Assembly: GCA_038373865.1 (NCBI GenBank)
Contig: JAXGGA010004717.1
Span: 1-64,000 of the forward strand
Direction: 5' to 3'
Length of the DNA stretch: 64,000 nucleotides
Source of the DNA: Uloborus plumipes
Lineage: Eukaryota > Arthropoda > Arachnida > Araneae > Uloboridae
In this document: positions 44,929-55,442 of the stretch, piece by piece
Position numbering within the stretch: the first letter of the stretch is position 1
Layout of the letters: each line of letters begins with the position of its first letter
The notes under the pieces: generated by a model
The model's database searches: none
What the model was told of the DNA's origin: nothing
Seen by the model: the letters and a program-made list of their open reading frames with translations, nothing else
Made by a program: the position numbers and the translations under genes

Positions 44929-46384
44929 TTAGGGTGGGGCGAAAAATAAAAAGTTTTTCAGATGAACTTCTAATAGTTGCCAAAAGTTGTCTTTGGTGAT
45001 AGTTAGCTTTTGTGCAAAATTTGAGAAAAATCGGTTCATGTCTCCAGGGGGCGCTGCGATCGCAAAGTTTTACCATAGCTTTGTTATGGATTTTATGGTT
45101 AAAACTAGCTGCCAGGGCAGCTAGATTAGCTTCCTGCGGCATGTTGATGCATAACGTCTCCCCTCTCTAACTTTTACCTCATTCTGAAGTTATATTATTT
45201 GATATAATTTAATGTTCATTCGATTTCAAGACATACCACGCACGTGGCCCGGCGTTGCACGGGCACTTCGTCCCCTGAAAGTAGTGAGAAATTTTTTTTA
45301 AAGAAACTACTCCCCGCCAAGGCGGCTCGCTTACAGGCGCTTCACGCCTTTACTTTTTTCCTATATAAAAAAAATCATTCGAATTATTGAGATGCTTCAC
45401 GCCTTCAAGATGGTGAGGAAAGTTTCAGTAAGTTCAGCTCGCTCAAAGGAAAAAAGCAGACATAGATACTCAGTTTTTAATATAAGTAGATGGCTCTTCA
45501 ACAAATAAATGTTTCAAAATATTACCAGTAGCTAGCGATAAAAATTCTACGTAAGTGGCCCGCTTATGAGTTTCGTGTTTGATTTAGTTAAGCCTTCATT
45601 CAAAATTCTCATTATCATTGTTATCACTGTTTCATAGCAACGACGGTTTGCAAGAATGGATTTCATATTTAATCATTTATTAGGCTTAATCGCTTTAAAC
45701 TTGACTACTTATTAATTGATATCTTCGCTTATTAAAATCGTATAATTATATAGATTGAAACTAATGAAGCCTGAAAAATTACCTATCTATCGGTACCTGG
45801 TTCGACTTTCAGCTCATTGGCGTTCAGGAGAAAGAAGCGTGACAAAAAAAGATAGTTAGAAAGAAAGATAGAAAGAAAGATAGTTAGAAAGATACTCAGT
45901 TTTTAATATAAGTAGATATCAAAAATAATGCCTTTAGCTAGACTCTTTGCGTTTTTTTTTTTACTCAAAAGATGTTTTCTTGCATTAAAAGTATATGAAA
46001 TGACTCACAAACATTATTTTATGTGATACATTTATATTTCAAAAAAAAATCACTTTTTTTCACGTTTTTGTTTCTTTTTAAATGCTTGAAATATAAATAT
46101 ATCATAAAAAATAATTTTTTGTGAGTTATTTCATATGCTTTGAATGCATGAATATATCTTATGAGTAAAAAAATGCAATGAGATTAGCTAACGCCATTGT
46201 TTTTCATATTTTAACCATAAAATCCCGATAAAAGCTATGATAAAACTTTGCGATCGCAGCGCCCCCTTAAGATATTAACCGATTTTTCTCAAATTTTGCA
46301 CAAAAGCTAACTATCACCAAAGACAACTTTTGGCAACTATTAGAAGTTGATCTGAAAAAATTTTTATTTTTCGCCTCACCCTAA
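44929..46384. mobile_element. TAGGGTGG-type inverted-repeat element (1456 bp), carrying a Helitron
   Basis: Ends TTAGGGTGGGGCGAAAAATA and TTTTTCGCCTCACCCTAA with TATCCA on both sides (44923-44928, 46385-46390). Arms of about 170 bp pair (for example AAAGTTGTCTTTGGTGATAG with its complement), and pairing resumes inside the Helitron insertion between about 45920-46040 and 46080-46205. Without the 812 bp Helitron the original would have been a ~644 bp hairpin element. It shares ends with the 15 kb structure at 10470-25528. Confidence 0.82.
45105..45916 (-). mobile_element. Non-autonomous Helitron, copy 2 (812 bp)
   Basis: Same 5' TCTACTTATATTAAAAAC and 3' GGCAGCTAG termini as copy 1, and nearly identical interior including the duplicated internal 5' end near 45470-45490. 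The opposite arm of the host hairpin preserves the empty site, which reads GGTTAAAATATGAAAA on the complementary arm, so insertion between A (45104) and T (45917) with no duplication can be read directly. A GATAGAAAGAAAGATAG stretch near 45850 is slightly expanded relative to copy 1. Confidence 0.88.
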
Positions 46385-48649
46385 TATCCATTGTTTTAGC
46401 GTTGTTAAAAGCTTTGTTTTATACAGCCAATACCTATGATTCCTTTGTAGCTGATTCAAACATTTTTTCGTAAATCTTTACTGGAAGTCTTTTATCAAAT
46501 TAATTTTCCAGATGAAAAGTAAGTTGTCTATATAAAGCTCATTTTTTTTTAATTTAATATCCTTGTACAAAACTAGAAAACTATTTTCTCCCAACAAATC
46601 GATAAATGGTGTTCAGATTGCCTCAAAAAAGTGACTGGTAAAGCTAAGAAAATAAACTGAGAGAGGTAGGAAAATTCAATAAAAATTCTTTTTGACTTTT
46701 TTTTTTTTTAATTTCAGATGGAAAGACCTACTAAAATTGTAGATTTATTTTATTCCTTCTTTTTATGAAACGGTAAATTTCAAAGATGAGGGGAAAACAG
46801 ATTTATTTGCTTTTCAAACAAAACTTACATACACATTTTTTTACTTTTCTTTGGGTTTTCAGGCCAAATTGCTGCTTTTTTACTGCTTTTCGTTCTTTTA
46901 TTTTATAGTATTTTTCTTTTCGGCAGGTCTCTAAATAAATTTTGTTGAAGAGTCGATGAAAAAAAGGAGATACATTCCAGATAAATTTCTGACTTTTCAT
47001 TGAATTTAAAACTGAGGACGTTTATCTATACATAAAAATGTCTCTTTGGAATACTCAAATGCTAGTTTAAATACACAAATATGATATAAGCACACGAGAA
47101 AACAAAAAGAATTTTTTTAATAAACTGAAAACCCTTATCAATTATGTATCTTAACAGAATAGGTGTTCGTGCAGTCGCTTTCCCGTAAAAGCAAAAATAA
47201 AACAAATTAAAGAAAAATACAGTTATGAATTTAGGCTAAGTTGTATTTTAAAAATACAGTAGAACATCATTAATCCGGACTAATAAGGAATCCAATCGAC
47301 CAGTTGTCCGGATTAATTGAAGTCCGAATGAAACAAAATAATGTGAATCAGCCATGTTTTATAAACTATCTCATACAAAATTACATCTGATGCATAGATT
47401 TGTGCAATCATGCCTAATGATTGGAAATTAAGTGGAAATTCAAAATTTGAAAAAAAAAAAAAAAAAAAAAATAGTGATGCATGGAGCATTTAGAAATTTT
47501 GCTAATTTTTTTAAAATTTCGAATTAAAAAAAATCATTGTTTTTGAAATAATTTCTTTTTGTGCTTTTAGCTGTAGAAATATACAAGCGCACAAAGTTTT
47601 AGACATATAGATCAATAATTGAAAAAAAAGAAAAAAACATTTTTTGTGTCCACTGTAGCCTTAATTGACTTTCCATAGGGAATCTTATCCCAAATTTCTC
47701 TGTTATCTTAACTCAACATTGGGATAAGATGCTGAACTGCAAACCTTTACACATTATTATCATTTTTAGGTAAAAAATAGTTTTTCAAAGAGAAAAGTAG
47801 TTTGCTGTTATTCATCAAAATTCATATATCGTAAATGAAACAGTTGATAAGAAATGAAACCAAAGCGGTATTTTATATAAAACAAAGATAAAATTTACGG
47901 CGTCTGCCCCCAATCTATTCTGCGAGTCTTTCATGAATACTGTTAAAGGAATAATTAAAAAAAAACATCTATCAACAATACGAAAACAATTTATTTGCAC
48001 CGTGTGTTTTGTAATGTTTTTAATCATCATAACAAGGAAAAAAACAATTTAAGTTTAAAAATCAATAGTTTAAAAGAAACGAAATTTTTGCTTTAAGGAA
48101 TATGCTCAAATGAATCTCTTTTGTTATTTTTCGTAAGCGAATTCTTAGCTTCCTTTAAATAAGAAAATAAATCTTAAACTCTATTATTGGCAAACAACTT
48201 TACATAAAACAACACTCTTTCAAAGTCTCGAGCAATTTTTTCACCAATTTGACTGTCAAAAAACTTTAGGATTATTTGATACTAAAAATAGATCTTAAAT
48301 CATTTATTCTGTGTGCAGAGAGCTTAAAAGCAGAATATCTGCTCAAAAAAGGACATCGTTTATCTTTTTGTCGGCTTATGAAGAATCCGAACACGTGTCT
48401 TTGAAAATAACCTCGAAGTCTTTCAATTGATTTTCAACTTTCTTAAGGCATTATTTTTTGAAGTAAAGGCACAAAATCAATTGACGAATTTTTTTGTCTT
48501 ACTTGACATTGGTAATAAGTTTTTCTTATGATTGAATATTCCGATGAAATTCTTGAAAAGGACTTATTCTAAGCAGTAAACACAGCCCGAATATTCTGAT
48601 TTATTTTTGCAAGTGAATTAGTTTGCAGGTGTATTAACAGAAGATTTAT
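46385..48649. other. Intergenic AT-rich region with one pogo-like end
   Basis: No gene recognised. At 47267-47345 CAGTAGAACATCATTAATCC, GACCAGTTGTCCGGATTAAT and GAAGTCCGAATG give a clear pogo/Tigger-type terminus. A 20-odd base A run is near 47450. The frames at 46803-47000 and 47815-48030 are unremarkable. Confidence 0.45.
47267..47345 (+). mobile_element. pogo/Tigger-like end fragment
   Basis: Motif order CAGTAGAAC, TTAATCCGGACTAAT, CAGTTGTCCGGATTAA, AAGTCCGAA closely follows the canonical Tigger terminus. The internal ATCCGGAC/GTCCGGAT pair can fold. Confidence 0.65.
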
Positions 48650-49513
48650 TAATTTATTTTTTAAAACTAGATATTTTCTGCCACAAAAGTGCTCTTTTTG
48701 AGTAAAATATATAATGGCTGGGGAGCTATTTTGGACAACTCCTTCTGCATCAAGCACAAAAGACAAATTATTTAATTTTAACCAGGTAATCCAGATTATT
48801 AATTTATTTTTTAAAAGGAGATATTTTCTGCCACAAAAGTGCTCTTTTTGAGTAAAATATATAATGGCTGGGGAGTTATTTTGGACAACTCCTTCTGCAT
48901 CAAGCACAAAAGACCAATCATTTAATTTTAACCAGGTAATCCAGCTTATTAATTTATTTTTTAAAAGGAGATATTTTCTGCCACAAAAGTGCTCTTTTTG
49001 AGTAAAATATATAATGGCTGGGGAGCTATTTTGGACAACTCCTTCTGCATCAAGCACAAAAGACCAATCATTTAATTTTAACCAGGTAATCCAGGTTATT
49101 AATTTATTTTTTAAAAGGATATATTTTCTGCCACAAAAGTGCTCTTTTTGAGTAAAATATATAATGGCTGGGGAGCTATTTTGGACAACAACCTTTTCTG
49201 CATCAAGCACAAAAGACCAATCATTTAATTTTAACCAGGTAATCCAGGTTATTAATTTATTTTTTAAAAGGATATATTTTCTGCCACAAAAGTGCTCTTT
49301 TTGAGTAAAATATATAATGGCTGGGGAGCTATTTTGGACAACAACCTTTTCTGCATCAAGCACAAAAGACCAATCATTTAATTTTAACCAGGTAATCCAG
49401 GTTATTAATTTATTTTTTAAAAGGAGATATTTTCTGCCACAAAAGTGCTCTTTTTGAGTAAAATATATAATGGCTGGGGAGCTATTTTGGACAACTCCTT
49501 CTGCATCAAGCAC
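48569..49513 (-). CDS. 314-codon open frame through the satellite, probably not a gene
   Basis: The longest open frame in the window. It translates six consecutive 50-51 residue repeats containing VQNSSPAIIYFTQKEHFCGR and LITWITWLKLNDWSFVLDAE, then runs 35 residues beyond the array. It stays open because the unit length is a multiple of three and the +3 variant keeps phase, while +2 variants upstream (49567-50120) break it into two more frames of about 80 residues. No signal peptide, known domain or splice context was seen. A by-product of the repeat is the likeliest reading. Confidence 0.12.
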   Translation of the reverse strand: MLDAEGVVQNSSPAIIYFTQKEHFCGRKYLLLKNKLITWITWLKLNDWSFVLDAEKVVVQNSSPAIIYFTQKEHFCGRKYILLKNKLITWITWLKLNDWSFVLDAEKVVVQNSSPAIIYFTQKEHFCGRKYILLKNKLITWITWLKLNDWSFVLDAEGVVQNSSPAIIYFTQKEHFCGRKYLLLKNKLISWITWLKLNDWSFVLDAEGVVQNNSPAIIYFTQKEHFCGRKYLLLKNKLIIWITWLKLNNLSFVLDAEGVVQNSSPAIIYFTQKEHFCGRKYLVLKNKLINLLLIHLQTNSLAKINQNIRAVFTA

Positions 49514-50300
49514 AAAAGACCAATCATTTAATTTTAACCAGGTAATCCAGGTTATTAATTTATTTTTTAAAAGGAGATATTTTCTGCCACAAAAGTGCTC
49601 TTTTTGAGTAAAATATATATAATGGCTGGGGAGCTATTTTGGACAACTCCTTCTGCATCAAGCACAAAAGACCAATCATTTAATTTTAACCAGGTAATCC
49701 AGGTTATTAATTTATTTTTTAAAAGGATATATTTTCTGCCACAAAAGTGCTCTTTTTGAGTAAAATATATATTGGCTGGGGAGCTATTTTGGACAACAAC
49801 CTTTTCTGCATCAAGCACAAAAGACCAATCATTTAATTTTAACCAGGTAATCCAGGTTATTAATTTATTTTTTAAAAGGAGATATTTTCTGCCACAAAAG
49901 TGCTCTTTTTGAGTAAAATATATATAATGGCTGGGGAGCTATTTTGGACAACTCCTTCTGCATCAAGCACAAAAGACCAATCATTTAATTTTAACCAGGT
50001 AATCCAGGTTATTAATTTATTTTTTAAAAGGATATATTTTCTGCCACAAAAGTTCTCTTTTTGAGTAAAATATATAATGGCTGGGGAGCTATTTTGGACA
50101 ACTCCTTCTGCATCAAGCACAAAAGACCAATCATTTAATTTTAACCAGGTAATCCAGGTTATTAATTAATTTTTAAAAGGAGATATTTTCTGCCATAAAA
50201 GTGCTCTTTTTGAGTAAAATATATCTGGGGGCTATTTGGACAATTCATTCTGCATCAAGCGCAAAAGACCAATTATTTAATTTTAACCAGGTAATCACCA
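48650..50300. repeat. Satellite of 11 units, ~150-153 bp
   Basis: The word CCACAAAAGTGCTC begins at 48681, 48831, 48981, 49131, 49284, 49437, 49587, 49739, 49892, 50044 (variant) and 50192 (variant). The unit contains TTATTAATTTATTTTTTAAA, AGATATTTTCTGCCACAAAA, AATGGCTGGGGAGCTATTTT and TTTAATTTTAACCAGGTAAT. Units are nearly identical in the middle and more diverged at both edges, as expected of unequal exchange. Two indel classes occur: +3 (AACAACCTTTTC versus AACTCCTTC) and +2 (TATATATAATGG versus TATATAATGG). Confidence 0.95.
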
Positions 50301-51464
50301 CTAGAGAATGTCTATTGTTTTAAATTCGAAATTTTCCCCTCGAATGTGTGCAAACTTAACTTCTGCTACGTTTATACCACAAAATTTTGAATCAAAGCAA
50401 CTCAGCAGATTAAATAATCAAGCGAAACTTTTTTTTCAATACGATTCCAAAAATCTTTAGTAGGGTAAATGAAAAGTCATTGGAATGGTTAAGGGATTAT
50501 TTTAATTTGTATTTAAATGTTGCCGTCGTAATTCTCTGAAAAAACTACTTCTAACGGAGTTAGAGCGGTTACCATTTATATAAGATAAACCTGCCCATCA
50601 TTGGATGGGTGAACTAAACTAGTCATTTACCCTATCTACAGATTATAAGTAAATATTATAACAAAAAGATAGTTTTTCTTAAGGAAAAAATATAAAACGC
50701 AATCAGTTGAAATTTGCATTTTTCAGCAGGAATGTTAATAAAAACATGAGTGAAAGATATTTGCAAGGGAGAAGTTTTAATGAAAAACCGAGCTAAAATG
50801 AAGGAAAAAAAATAGGTTGTAAACTAAGAGCTAACGTAATCCTAATTAATTAAAGTTTCAGAAAGCGTTATTTCTTTGAAACTAAACAAATGGTCATTTT
50901 AAAGTTTACAAATACCTTTGTGCTATTGAAGAAAAAAATTACAACGTTAAGGAGGCACAAATAAGCAGGGATACTGCAGACACATGCTTTGGCGTTACAA
51001 GGAACGCCTTTTACAATGCAAAAAAAAAAAAAAAAGAGCTTATGGATGCACAGACATCCGACAAAAGCAACGGAAACAGAAGCGAACAGCTTAAAAAGCA
51101 AACATAGGGAACCCGACATGAAGAACCCGAACACAAATTTAAGCCAAAAAAGATCTAATGGGAAAATAAAGATTGAACAGAAGCTTACTGGAAAGAAAGA
51201 AATCTATTGGCGACACGATAATCCAAAAGGCTAACATTAAAAAAAAAAAAAAAAAAAAAATAATAATAAAAACACCAAGCTAAAACTGTTAACCGCAAGA
51301 ACAAAAAAAAAAAAAAAAATAGCTGAATGAAAGAAAGGGAACCAGTAAATGAAGAAAGCAAAAAGGAAAATAAAGACAAGTAGAAAACAGGAAAAATGCC
51401 ATCAAAATCAGAGAAATAAATTAGAAAGGGAAAAGGCAAAATTATACAAATAGATGCCAAACAG
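50301..51464. other. Intergenic, no gene recognised
   Basis: AT-rich to about 50990, then A-rich on the plus strand (runs near 51019, 51240 and 51302). The purine-rich 51330-51440 stretch yields artefactual frames on both strands. Confidence 0.45.
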
Positions 51465-51830
51465 CAGAAAAATAAGGAATAGTACTGAGATCGTTAACTA
51501 AGTCAGAACTGTTTTTCAAAATATGGAAGGATTCCCCAAAATCAAGATCTGATGAGTTGGGGCATTTTTGGACAATTTGAAAAGAATTAAAACCGAAGGA
51601 ATGATTCTTTTCCCAACAATGTTGCTCAAACTAGACTTATTCAATTGTTGCTTATTTACATGATTCTGATGTTCCTTTAAGCGGAATTTCAAAGCACATC
51701 GCGTTTGTCCGATATAAGAGGGATTGCAATTACAATTAATTTTATAAATACCACAACTGTTATGAGGATGAATGGGATCTTTAAGAAAAGAGAAGCATAG
51801 CTTATTCACAGGAGAGAATGCCTTATGCAT
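51465..51830 (-). pseudogene. Penelope-type GIY-YIG endonuclease remnant
   Basis: The minus-strand frame starts near 51830 and reads FLKDPIHPHNSCGIYKINCN then PSYIGQTRCALKFRLKEHQN. This holds the GIY and YIG elements, the conserved Arg of the FRLKEH helix, and the Cys/His-rich lead typical of the C-terminal endonuclease of Penelope-like retroelements. After SLSNIV the frame shifts. The adjacent frame continues as CWEKNHSFGF, then IVQKCPNSSDLDFGESFHI to about 51465. The reverse transcriptase part is absent. It is a broken 3' fragment abutting a MITE at 51843. Confidence 0.82.
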
Positions 51831-51842
51831 AAACTATGTTTC

Positions 51843-52072
51843 TCTGGAACCTCTGCTGCCAGTATTATACTATTGTTTTTACAGCGTAATACAGCTAATG
51901 TTGTGACAATTAACTGTACGATTGTGGTAATAAACTGTAAAATTGCTGCTCTACAATAATAAGCTGTAAAATTGCTAGTTTTACAGTTTATTGCTGTGCA
52001 TTTTACAGTTTTAAACTGGAACCTCTTCTGCCAGTATTATACTGTAAAAACAGCAGTTTACTTTTGCAGTGT
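51843..52072. mobile_element. CACTGCAAAAAA MITE, copy 3 (partial)
   Basis: Contains CTGGAACCTCTGCTGCCAGT and a second similar block at 52017, alternating TTTACAGTTTATTGCTGT-like words, and a complete right end TTTTGCAGTG followed by TA. The left end lacks the terminal CACTGC, so it was truncated where the Penelope fragment lies. Confidence 0.7.
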
Positions 52073-52683
52073 ATCGCGGTACGTTATTGGCTAAGTAAAA
52101 ACAAGTTATTCTCATTCTCAGTTTAGAAACTGTTGAATCAAAGTCGAAGCGAACTAAAACCGTGCTGAGAGTCAAAGAGCCAACACAATGTGGGATCAAT
52201 GTTTATGTTTTAACTGGTGCGTAATTTATTGGTGATTGGTGCGATGAGTTATAGATTCAGTCCCAAGCAGCACAAAGGCGTTCAAAACACGTTCTGCAAC
52301 ACGTACAGAGCGCACCAGCCGGCACGTTCAAAGCACGTTCTCGCAGCACGTGTTGTCAACGTCTATGTGTCTCATCGATCGATGGTAATATGACACGTCG
52401 AAATCTGGTGTTGACCACCTTTTTTTGTCCCAGTTTTGAACGTGGAATGATAGGTTATATTTAGGTTCTGGAAATACGTTTGTTTTCAGTGCTCCCCAGC
52501 TGAAAAAGTATACTGCGTATACCCCACTATCCGGTGGCCGCGACGTGTTTTAACCGTGACGTCATTTTTGATCCACCATTTTTGATCCATGATCGTCGCC
52601 ATCTTGCTTTTAATTATTTAATTACTTTATTTATTTAATTTAACTATTTATTATTTAATTACTTTGAATTTAATATATTCACT

Positions 52684-52757
52684 CCGCGGGATTCGAACGC
52701 GGGTCCCTTGCGACTACAGCAGGAGTCGCTAACCACTATACGCCACTCGATCTCAAC
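52684..52757 (-). ncRNA. tRNA-like sequence, copy A
   Basis: On the minus strand GAGTGGCGTATAGTGGTTAG supplies a tRNA D-arm and Pol III A box, GCGACT...AGTCGC forms an anticodon-like stem with an 8 nt loop (CCTGCTGT), and CGCGTTCGAATCCCGCGG holds a perfect B box (GTTCGAATCCC). The T-stem pairs only with a 9 nt loop and no good acceptor stem was found, so this is a tRNA-derived relic, not a working tRNA. It is a constant part of the CCCAAGCAGCAC element. Confidence 0.6.
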
Positions 52758-53042
52758 GAGGGAGAAAAATAATACTTTAAATGGAAATTTTTTTTGCAGG
52801 AGGCGCCATCTATGAAAGACTAAGGGCGTAAATCATATAATTTTATTAGTATGAATGTAATGCTTTTTTACTGAAATGCATGCAAATCTGATTAGGATCT
52901 TGGGAGAAAGAGTTGTTAAGGATAAAACTTAAAGTTTCTGCAGATATGATTCCTCTTCCCTTTCTAAAAAGCAGCAATTCACGACCTCAATTCTGAGAAA
53001 TTAAGCACCTCCTTAAGCACTGAAATGACACCGTGATAATAT

Positions 53043-53776
53043 CAGGGCTGCAGAGTCGGAGCAAAAATGGTCGACTCCGACTCCCGACTCCTGCTTTTTT
53101 TAAAATTATTTATTTTTTTTCCCAAATGTGAAGAGGGAAAAACCCTAAACAAAGGTTGAAATATTAAGTTCATTTTTAAAAGTTTCGTTTTTATTCATGG
53201 TCGTAGCCAGGCCTCACTTTAGGGGGGGGGGAGCAAGCTGGGGTACCCCAGTTGAAGGTCATGGGAGGTCATTGTGACCTCTCAAAAAGTTCAATTTGGT
53301 CATGAATTCTCGCAGGTAATTTCACCACATTTACCTCAATTCTCGGAGATCACTGTGACCTCCCAAAATGTTCATTTTCTCCAGAGCAAATGACAAGTGC
53401 CGCTCTTGTCATTTGACTCCGTACAAAACTAATCCTTTTCTTGTTAAATGGCCAGATTTTATTTTAACACAATGCATTTTTGCTGCAAATATTTTTTATT
53501 ATCTTGCATAAGCCCATACATAGCAATTCGTTTCACAAAGCAGACCCGCCATTTTGAAGCCCTTTTTAATGATCCTAGATGCTTAGGATTTGGATATTGG
53601 ACGCTGAAAATTTGTATCTGTTAGTTTCAAAGACATGTTTTCACCACCATAAAATTTCATCGAAATCGGAAGTGGTTGGAGTCGGAGTCGGAGTCGACAT
53701 GTTTTTCAGCGACTCCGGCTCCGACTCCTTTAGTCCAAAATCAGTCCGACTCCGACTCTTCGACTCCGACGCCCTG
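53043..53776. mobile_element. hAT MITE with GACTCC repeats, in copy A
   Basis: Left end CAGGGCTGCAGAGTCGGAG, right end CGACGCCCTG, with GATAATAT duplicated on both sides (53035-53042 and 53777-53784). Subterminal clusters of GACTCCGACTCC and GGAGTCGGAGTC occur at both ends. The interior includes CAATGTGACCTC-like words and TTTCATCGAAATCGGA. The frame at 53579-53839 is a by-product. The same MITE at the same position is in copy C. Confidence 0.9.
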
Positions 53777-54115
53777 GATAATATTACTGTTTTTGCACGT
53801 CAAATATCACGTTCCTTAAGCACTGAAATGACACCGTGATAATATTACTGTTTTTGCACGTCAAATATCACGTTCCTTAAGCACTGAAATGACACCGTGA
53901 TAATATTACTGTTTTTGCACGTCAAATATCACGTTCCTTAAGCACTGAAATGACACCGTGATAATATTACTGTTTTTGCACGTCAAATATCACGTTCCTT
54001 AAGCACCGAAATGACACCGTGAAAATATTACTGTTTTTGCACGTCAAATATCACGTTCTTTAAGCACTGAAATGACACCGTGATAATATTACTGTTTTTG
54101 CACGTCGAATATAAC
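53777..54115. repeat. 61 bp tandem repeat in copy A
   Basis: The unit GCACTGAAATGACACCGTGA, TAATATTACTGTTTTTGCAC, GTCAAATATCACGTTCCTTA repeats with 61 bp spacing, about five and a half times after the MITE plus one unit before it (52998-53042). Corresponding arrays: 55061-55372 (copy B) and 59238-59577 (copy C). Unit number varies slightly. Confidence 0.9.
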
Positions 54116-54734
54116 GTTCAAGGGACACTTAGCACCGTTATTTGACCAATAACACCATTTTTGCACCAAATTTGAACGTTCTGGTGCTGCTGGGGTAGGG
54201 GAAGACCGCCTATATTGGACCCCCTAAGAACAGGAGGCCTGTTTCGCTCAATGTGAAGCAAAACAGAAATGCAAAATAGGGCATGAATTTAATCAAGAAC
54301 CACCCTACCCAAGCAGCACAAAAGCGTTTAAAACACGTTCTGCAACACGTACAGAGCGCACCAGCCGGCACGTTCAAAACACGTTCTCGCAGCACGTGTT
54401 GTCAACGTCTATGTGTCTCATCGATCGATGGTAATATGACACGTCGAAATCTGGTGTTGACCACCTTTTTTTGTCCCAGTTTTGAACGTGGAATGATAGG
54501 TTATATTTAGGTTCTGGAAATACGTTTGTTTTCAGTGCTCCCCAGCTAAAACAGTATACTACGTATACCCCACTATCCGGGGCCGTGACGTGTTTTAACC
54601 GTGACGTCATTTTTGATCCACCATTTTTGATCCATGATCGTCGCCATCTTGGTTTTAATTATTTAATTACTTAATTTATTTCATTTAATTATTGATTTAA
54701 TTTAATTATTACCTTTGAATTTAATATATTCACT

Positions 54735-54803
54735 CCGCGGGATTCGAACGCGGGTCCCTTGCGACTCCAGTCGGTCACGCTAACCACTAGACGCTACTTG
54801 ATC
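54735..54803 (-). ncRNA. tRNA-like sequence, copy B
   Basis: Same layout as copy A with GTCTAGTGGTTAGCG (closer to a real tRNA-Asp/Glu D-arm) and GTTCGAATCCC. The anticodon arm region has changed (GACTGGAGTCGC), losing part of the stem. Non-functional relic. Confidence 0.55.
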
Positions 54804-55060
54804 GTATCGAGGGAGAAAAATAATACTTTAAAAGAAATTTTTTTTGCAGGAGGCGCCATCTATGAAAGACTAAGGGCGTAAATCATATCATTTTATTAGT
54901 ATGAATATAATGTTTTTTTACTGAAATGCATGCAAATCTGATTAGGATCTTGGGAGAAAGAGTTGTTTAGGATAAAACTTAAAGTTTCTGCAGATATGAT
55001 TCCTCCCCCCTTTCTAAAAAGCAGCAATTCACGACCTCAATTCTGAGAAATTAAGCACCT

Positions 55061-55372
55061 CCTTAAGCACTGAAATGACACCGTGATAATATTACTGTTT
55101 TTGCACGTCAAATATCGCGTTTCTTAAGCACTGAAATGACGCCGTGATAATATTACTGTTTTTACACGTCAAATATCACGTTCCTTAAGCACTGAAATGA
55201 CACCGTGATAATATTACTGTTTTTGCACGTCAAATACCACGTTCCTTAAACACTGAAATGACACCGTGATAATATTACTGTTTTTGCACGTCAAACATCA
55301 CGTACTTTAAGCACTGAAATGACACCGTGATAATATTACTGTTTTTGCACGTCGAATATAACGTTCAAGGGA
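55061..55372. repeat. 61 bp tandem repeat in copy B
   Basis: About five units of the 61 bp repeat, GCACTGAAATGACACCGTGA onward, without the hAT insertion. One unit has ATCGCGTTTC and another ACCACGTTCC, showing ordinary point drift. Confidence 0.9.
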
Positions 55373-55442
55373 CACTTAGCACCGTTATTTGACTAATAAC
55401 ACCATTTTTGCACCAAATTTGAACGTTCTGGTGCTGCTGGGG

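Larger units (their letters stand above)
52262..54195. mobile_element. CCCAAGCAGCAC element, copy A, carrying a hAT MITE
   Basis: Starts CCCAAGCAGCACAAAGGCGT and ends ACGTTCTGGTGCTGCTGGGG. The two ends are inverted (CCC[AC]AGCAGCAC plus GCGTTCAAA/ACGTTCAAA). Inside are ACACGTCGAAATCTGG, a TGACGTCA near 52557, an antisense tRNA-like block, CAGGAGGCGCCATCTATG and a 61 bp array. After subtracting the 734 bp hAT MITE and its 8 bp duplication it is about 1.19 kb, matching copies B (54308-55442) and C (57702-59656). No transposase, no clear target duplication; superfamily unassigned. Confidence 0.85.
54308..55442. mobile_element. CCCAAGCAGCAC element, copy B (1135 bp, no hAT insertion)
   Basis: Same ends and internal order as copies A and C but with an uninterrupted 61 bp array at 55061-55372. 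It therefore shows the empty site for the hAT MITE. It begins only 112 bp after the end of copy A. Single-base differences from A and C are scattered along it. The minus-strand frames around 54374-54610 and 54210-54395 are not supported as genes. Confidence 0.9.

Noticed and set aside
53579..53839. Frame with VGVGVGVD and SDSGSDS, repeated at 59034-59300
   Set aside because: Lies in the GACTCC-rich ends of the hAT MITE. Apparent Gly/Ser-Asp repeats come from the GGAGTC and GACTCC words.
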